From positions 180,144 through 186,318 of the forward strand of contig NZ_JIBO01000006.1 in NCBI RefSeq assembly GCF_000688655.1: a stretch of 6,175 nucleotides of DNA, written 5' to 3'. Positions 4,801-6,175 of this stretch are shown one piece after another. A program made the translations under genes and the position numbers. The notes beneath the pieces are model-generated. The model was not told where the DNA came from, searched no databases, and saw nothing but the letters and a program-made list of their open reading frames with translations. Origin of the DNA: Lonsdalea quercina subsp. quercina. Lineage in GTDB: Bacteria > Pseudomonadota > Gammaproteobacteria > Enterobacterales > Enterobacteriaceae. Within the stretch, counting starts at the first letter, position 1. Every line of letters begins with the position of its first letter.

Positions 4801-5562
4801 TTATTTCGCCGCTCCGGGTTTCCTTCTCGGTTGGGCATCAAAACTCATTCCCGTCTTACGTCGACTGTCATCGCCCATCAGATACAAATAGAGCGGCATG
4901 ATATCCGCTGGCGTTTTCAGTTTTTCCGGATCTTCGTCAGGGAAGGCAGCAGCCCGCATTGAGGTTCTCGTTCCGCCGGGATTGATGCAGTTCACCCGCA
5001 AATTACGATGGCGATACTCTTCGGCCAGCACTTGCATCATGCCCTCGGTGGCGAATTTGGAGACGGCATAGGCGCCCCAGCCAGCGCGGCCTTGGCGCCC
5101 CACGCTGGAACTGGTGAAAACAAGTGAAGGGCTGGACGATTTAAGGAGCAGGGGAAGTAGCGCCTGCGTCAGCATAAAGGTGGCATTCACGTTGACTTGC
5201 ATCACCTGTCGCCAAACGTCGCTCGACTGTTCCGTCATGGGGGCGATCTGCCCCAGCAATCCGGCGTTGTGCAAGACGCCGTCCAGGCGCGGCATCGCCT
5301 GGCTCAGCGCATCCGCGATCTGATGAAATTGCTCCGACGTAGCCGTTAGCATGTCGCATGGAATCAGATAGTTGTGGGCGCCGCACTCCTCTTGGATCTG
5401 CCGCTCCACGGCGCGTAGTTTGCTTTCTGTACGGCCCAGCAGCACCAGGCGGGCGCCGTAGCGGGCATAGGTCAGCGCGGCTTCGCGTCCGATGCCGTCG
5501 CCCGCGCCGGTCACCAGAATAATGCGTTGTTTCAGCAGGTCGTTTTTAGGTTGATAGTACAC
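4801..5562 (-). CDS. yciK: Short-chain dehydrogenase/reductase YciK
   Basis: The 253-residue product is collinear with the 252-residue YciK of E. coli, an SDR-family oxidoreductase of unassigned physiological substrate. The Rossmann dinucleotide motif TGAGDGIG spans residues 18-25. The conserved HNAG is at 98-101, and the active site shows Ser151-153 in TSSSVGRQGR and the Tyr165-X3-Lys169 pair in YAVSK. NPGGTRT follows, as in the family, and the C-terminus retains DDSRRKTGM. It has no signal peptide and should be cytosolic. The start is GTG at 5562, with AGAGGA seven bases upstream. It converges on rluB with 88 bases between stop codons. In E. coli it is followed by btuR, which is missing here. 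Confidence 0.95.
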   Translation of the reverse strand: MYYQPKNDLLKQRIILVTGAGDGIGREAALTYARYGARLVLLGRTESKLRAVERQIQEECGAHNYLIPCDMLTATSEQFHQIADALSQAMPRLDGVLHNAGLLGQIAPMTEQSSDVWRQVMQVNVNATFMLTQALLPLLLKSSSPSLVFTSSSVGRQGRAGWGAYAVSKFATEGMMQVLAEEYRHRNLRVNCINPGGTRTSMRAAAFPDEDPEKLKTPADIMPLYLYLMGDDSRRKTGMSFDAQPRRKPGAAK

Positions 5563-5657
5563 GTCAATGTCCTCTTTCCGTCGTCAAATCAGACGCTGAA
5601 CGAAGGGGGATTGCTATCGGCCACGTAAGGCGGACTGAATCCGAAATCGATTTAGGA

Positions 5658-5682
5658 AGGCATAAATAGAGAATTTATGCCT
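5658..5682. repeat. Perfect ten-base palindrome in the yciK-sohB divergent region
   Basis: AGGCATAAAT (5658-5667) and ATTTATGCCT (5673-5682) are exact complements around the loop AGAGA. No T run follows on either strand, so it is not a standard terminator. It lies about 95 bases upstream of the yciK start and 200 upstream of sohB, in the region where both promoters must lie. An operator for a dimeric regulator, or a hairpin in the yciK leader, are the simplest readings. Confidence 0.6.
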
Positions 5683-5882
5683 GAAACGATAGGCATTTTC
5701 AATCAGACTGAGGTGATATCCGGGCGGGGCGTTGGAAAAAACAGCGAAAGTGTGAATTTCATTGCTGAGGCATCGCCATTACGTATGGCATACGCTACGT
5801 TATGACACTGATGTTATGTAACCCAAGCAGGAACGCTGGCAAAGTCAGTTTCCTGCTCGTCAAAGAATAAGAGGCGGTATTC
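5683..5882 (+). promoter_or_regulatory. sohB leader region with two small inverted repeats
   Basis: No confident promoter hexamers can be assigned here. Two structures are visible: the compact palindrome CGTATG-G-CATACG (5782-5794), and a hairpin AGCAGGAA (5826-5833) with TTCCTGCT (5850-5857) shortly before the ribosome-binding site GAGG (5871-5874). The second would form in the sohB mRNA leader. Whether either has a role cannot be judged from the sequence. Confidence 0.4.
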
Positions 5883-6175
5883 GTGGAATTAGTGGCTTTA
5901 TATGGATTATTTCTGGCAAAGACCTTGACCGTGGTGGTCGCCATCGGCGCGCTGGTGGTGCTGACCGTCGGCCTGTCTCAGCGAAAACGCCAGCGAAGCG
6001 GCGAGCTGCAGGTGATCGACCTCGGCGAACAGTACCGTGGCGTACAGCAGGAAATGGAAAGCGCAGTGCTAAGCGACGCGGAATGCAAGGCGCTGGAAAA
6101 AAAACATAAGAAAGAGGAAAAGGCGAAAACCCGGCTTGAGAAGCAGCGCACGCGGCGCGGCGAGGAGGCGCACGG
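5883..6175 (+). CDS. sohB: SohB, membrane-associated S49-family peptidase homologue (partial at window edge)
   Basis: The first 97 codons lie in the window; the gene continues past the right edge. The N-terminus MELVALYGLFLAKTLTVVVA matches E. coli SohB (MELLSEYGLFLAKIATVVVA). It forms one transmembrane helix (about residues 7-29) followed by a basic QRKRQRSGELQV stretch. Then comes a charged, Lys/Glu-rich linker (EKKHKKEEKAK) that is also typical of the family. The catalytic S49 (SppA-like) domain lies beyond the window. SohB was found in E. coli as a multicopy suppressor of htrA; its substrates are poorly known. The start is GTG at 5883 with GAGG eight bases upstream. It is divergent from yciK, as in E. 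coli. Confidence 0.93.
   Translation, partial: MELVALYGLFLAKTLTVVVAIGALVVLTVGLSQRKRQRSGELQVIDLGEQYRGVQQEMESAVLSDAECKALEKKHKKEEKAKTRLEKQRTRRGEEAH

Overview
The window comes from an enterobacterial (order Enterobacterales) chromosome. Its backbone is the conserved neighbourhood on the far side of the trp operon: trpE/trpL (minus strand), yciV (rnm), yciO, rluB, yciK (minus strand) and sohB. The protein families, the σ70/TrpR-type trp promoter and the Trp-codon leader peptide all match the Escherichia coli locus, but the sequences are clearly diverged. A non-Escherichia member of the order fits (for example a Pectobacteriaceae-like or related lineage); I cannot fix the genus from this window.

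Layout: positions 1-307 hold, on the minus strand, the first 31 codons of trpE, the trp attenuator terminator, the leader peptide gene trpL with tandem Trp codons, and the trp promoter with an overlapping TrpR operator. Divergently, yciV (RNase AM, PHP family) and yciO (YrdC/Sua5-like) form a likely two-gene operon on the plus strand, with a long stem-loop between them. Positions about 2130-3790 are a strongly AT-rich stretch between yciO and rluB. It holds one unrecognised gene for a predicted secreted protein with a C-terminal OB-fold-like domain, its own candidate promoter and terminator, a good Fur-box match, and several spaced or nested inverted repeats without coding content. Arginine codon use in this gene (6 AGA, 3 CGA, 1 CGT) is unlike its neighbours and suggests horizontal acquisition.

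After this stretch the backbone resumes with rluB (23S rRNA pseudouridine synthase), a strong terminator, yciK (short-chain dehydrogenase, minus strand) and the 5' part of sohB (membrane-associated S49-type peptidase family). In E. coli btuR (cobA, corrinoid adenosyltransferase) lies between rluB and yciK; here only 88 bases separate the two stop codons and btuR is absent, with an orphan AGGAGG ribosome-binding motif just past the yciK stop. yciQ, present in E. coli between yciO and rluB, is also absent and its place is taken by the AT-rich stretch.

The window shows housekeeping functions (tryptophan synthesis control, rRNA 5' maturation, rRNA modification) interrupted by one accessory insertion. 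I see no integrase, transposase, CRISPR array, tRNA or known defence gene. The unexplained material is the AT-rich stretch and its structured non-coding DNA.
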